Below, piece by piece: positions 5,747 to 6,050 of a stretch of 6,050 bases of DNA. Each line of letters begins with the position of its first letter. Position 1 is the first letter of the stretch. A program made the translations under genes and the position numbers. This DNA comes from Halomonas sp. GTDB taxonomy: Bacteria; Pseudomonadota; Gammaproteobacteria; Pseudomonadales; Oleiphilaceae. The stretch lies in the NCBI GenBank assembly GCA_007135745.1, contig SLIH01000378.1, positions 1 through 6,050 of the forward strand. The letters are read 5' to 3'. The notes below the pieces were generated by a model. It saw only the letters and a list, made by a program, of their open reading frames with translations, did no database searches and was not told the origin of the DNA.

Positions 5747-5780
5747 AAAAAAACATTCAGGAGGCATCACCTCCTGAATG
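5747..5780 (-). terminator. Intrinsic terminator after the oxidoreductase gene, in front of the lipoprotein gene
   Basis: On the minus strand CATTCAGGAGG (5780-5770) and CCTCCTGAATG (5764-5754) form a perfect 11-bp stem around a 5-base loop, followed directly by seven T (5753-5747). This is a textbook rho-independent terminator, 86 bases past the oxidoreductase stop. It ends only 10 bases before the lipoprotein ribosome site, so it either insulates the lipoprotein gene or forms part of its leader. On the plus strand the stem is not followed by a T-run, so it acts on the minus strand. Confidence 0.85.
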
Positions 5781-5865
5781 ATCACCCTTCTACGCTAACC
5801 GCCAAGGGGCGACGAACTCAATTACCTGAAACTTAACGTCATTTAATACCCTGAGAGTGAAAGGA
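5781..5865. other. Short intergenic stretch with no assignable element
   Basis: These 85 bases between the oxidoreductase stop and the terminator hairpin are slightly AT-richer than the genes. I looked for a minus-strand promoter for the lipoprotein gene. Only weak pairs were seen, for example TTGGCG 17 bases before ATCATT, which I do not regard as support. No repeat or small gene was found. Confidence 0.4.
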
Positions 5866-6050
5866 TCATTCCAGGATTTCAAAGCTGAGGCCGGCCTTTC
5901 CCATCAGGCGCTCGAGCAACACACCATCAAAAGCAGTCGCAGGGGTCCAGAAACCACCCTTCGGCTCATTCCCGGCAAGATCCCTCGCCAGGCAGACCGC
6001 AGCCTCACCCAGCATTTTTGCCGTGGAACCATAACCCGGATCACGGTCAC
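5866..6050 (-). CDS. Saccharopine dehydrogenase / trans-acting enoyl reductase-like oxidoreductase, C-terminal end (runs off right edge)
   Basis: The last 60 codons of a minus-strand gene enter from the right edge and stop at TGA 5868-5866. The visible segment has the conserved C-terminal pattern of the saccharopine dehydrogenase-like NAD(P)-binding family: DRDPGYGSTAKMLGEAAVCL at the start of the fragment, then GGFWTPATAFDGVLLERL, and AGLSFEILE at the end. Family members are usually around 390-420 residues and have an N-terminal Rossmann domain, which lies outside the window. They are annotated as saccharopine dehydrogenase or trans-acting enoyl reductase, but the true substrate in proteobacteria is generally unknown. 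An intrinsic terminator follows 86 bases downstream, so the gene ends its transcription unit. The family call rests on pattern recognition of this short tail. Confidence 0.8.
   Translation of the reverse strand, partial: DRDPGYGSTAKMLGEAAVCLARDLAGNEPKGGFWTPATAFDGVLLERLMGKAGLSFEILE

Noticed and set aside
5591..5836. Plus-strand open frame of 81 codons opposite the lipoprotein
   Set aside because: It is antisense to a gene with a lipobox and a strong ribosome site, and it crosses the terminator hairpin. Its Ser/Pro-rich content reflects the repeats read backwards.

Overview
The window looks like ordinary chromosomal DNA from a Gram-negative bacterium, most likely a gammaproteobacterium and possibly a marine or halophilic one. 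The grounds are moderately GC-rich coding DNA, Sec signal peptides, a probable outer-membrane barrel protein, a lipoprotein, and strongly acidic tails and linkers in several proteins. No genus is claimed. Seven protein genes are supported, two of them cut by the window edges. There are no RNA genes, CRISPR arrays, insertion sequences, phage genes or broken genes.

Layout, left to right. (1) Positions 752 to 1, minus strand: the N-terminal 250 residues of an exported protein with a beta-barrel-like pattern, running off the left edge. (2) Divergent from it, a two-gene plus-strand operon, ydbS-ydbT (800-1333 and 1323-2834, overlapping by 11 bases). It encodes membrane proteins with one and three bacterial PH-like (bPH2) domains. 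(3) Convergent with ydbT, a minus-strand gene (3441-2854) for an exported DUF442-type phosphatase/sulfurtransferase-like protein. A small stem-loop around the ydbT stop codon marks the junction. (4) Divergent from that gene, across about 100 bases with two back-to-back extended -10 promoter candidates, a 630-residue two-TM protein of no family I recognise (3544-5436). (5) Convergent with it, a small minus-strand lipoprotein gene (5724-5497), extremely acidic and built on 21-base tandem repeats, with a hairpin between the two genes. (6) Upstream on the minus strand, the C-terminal 60 residues of a saccharopine dehydrogenase/enoyl reductase-like oxidoreductase (6050-5866), followed by a strong intrinsic terminator that sits immediately in front of the lipoprotein gene.

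How the genes may work together: six of the seven products are predicted to be membrane-bound or exported, so the stretch has a cell-envelope character. Only ydbS-ydbT forms a clear operon. The other genes alternate in direction and look like separate transcription units, so a shared pathway is inference only. I found no convincing undescribed multi-gene system. The points most worth a second look are the unrecognised 630-residue protein, the exported Cys-X4-Arg active-site protein, and the acidic repeat lipoprotein with its hairpin leader.
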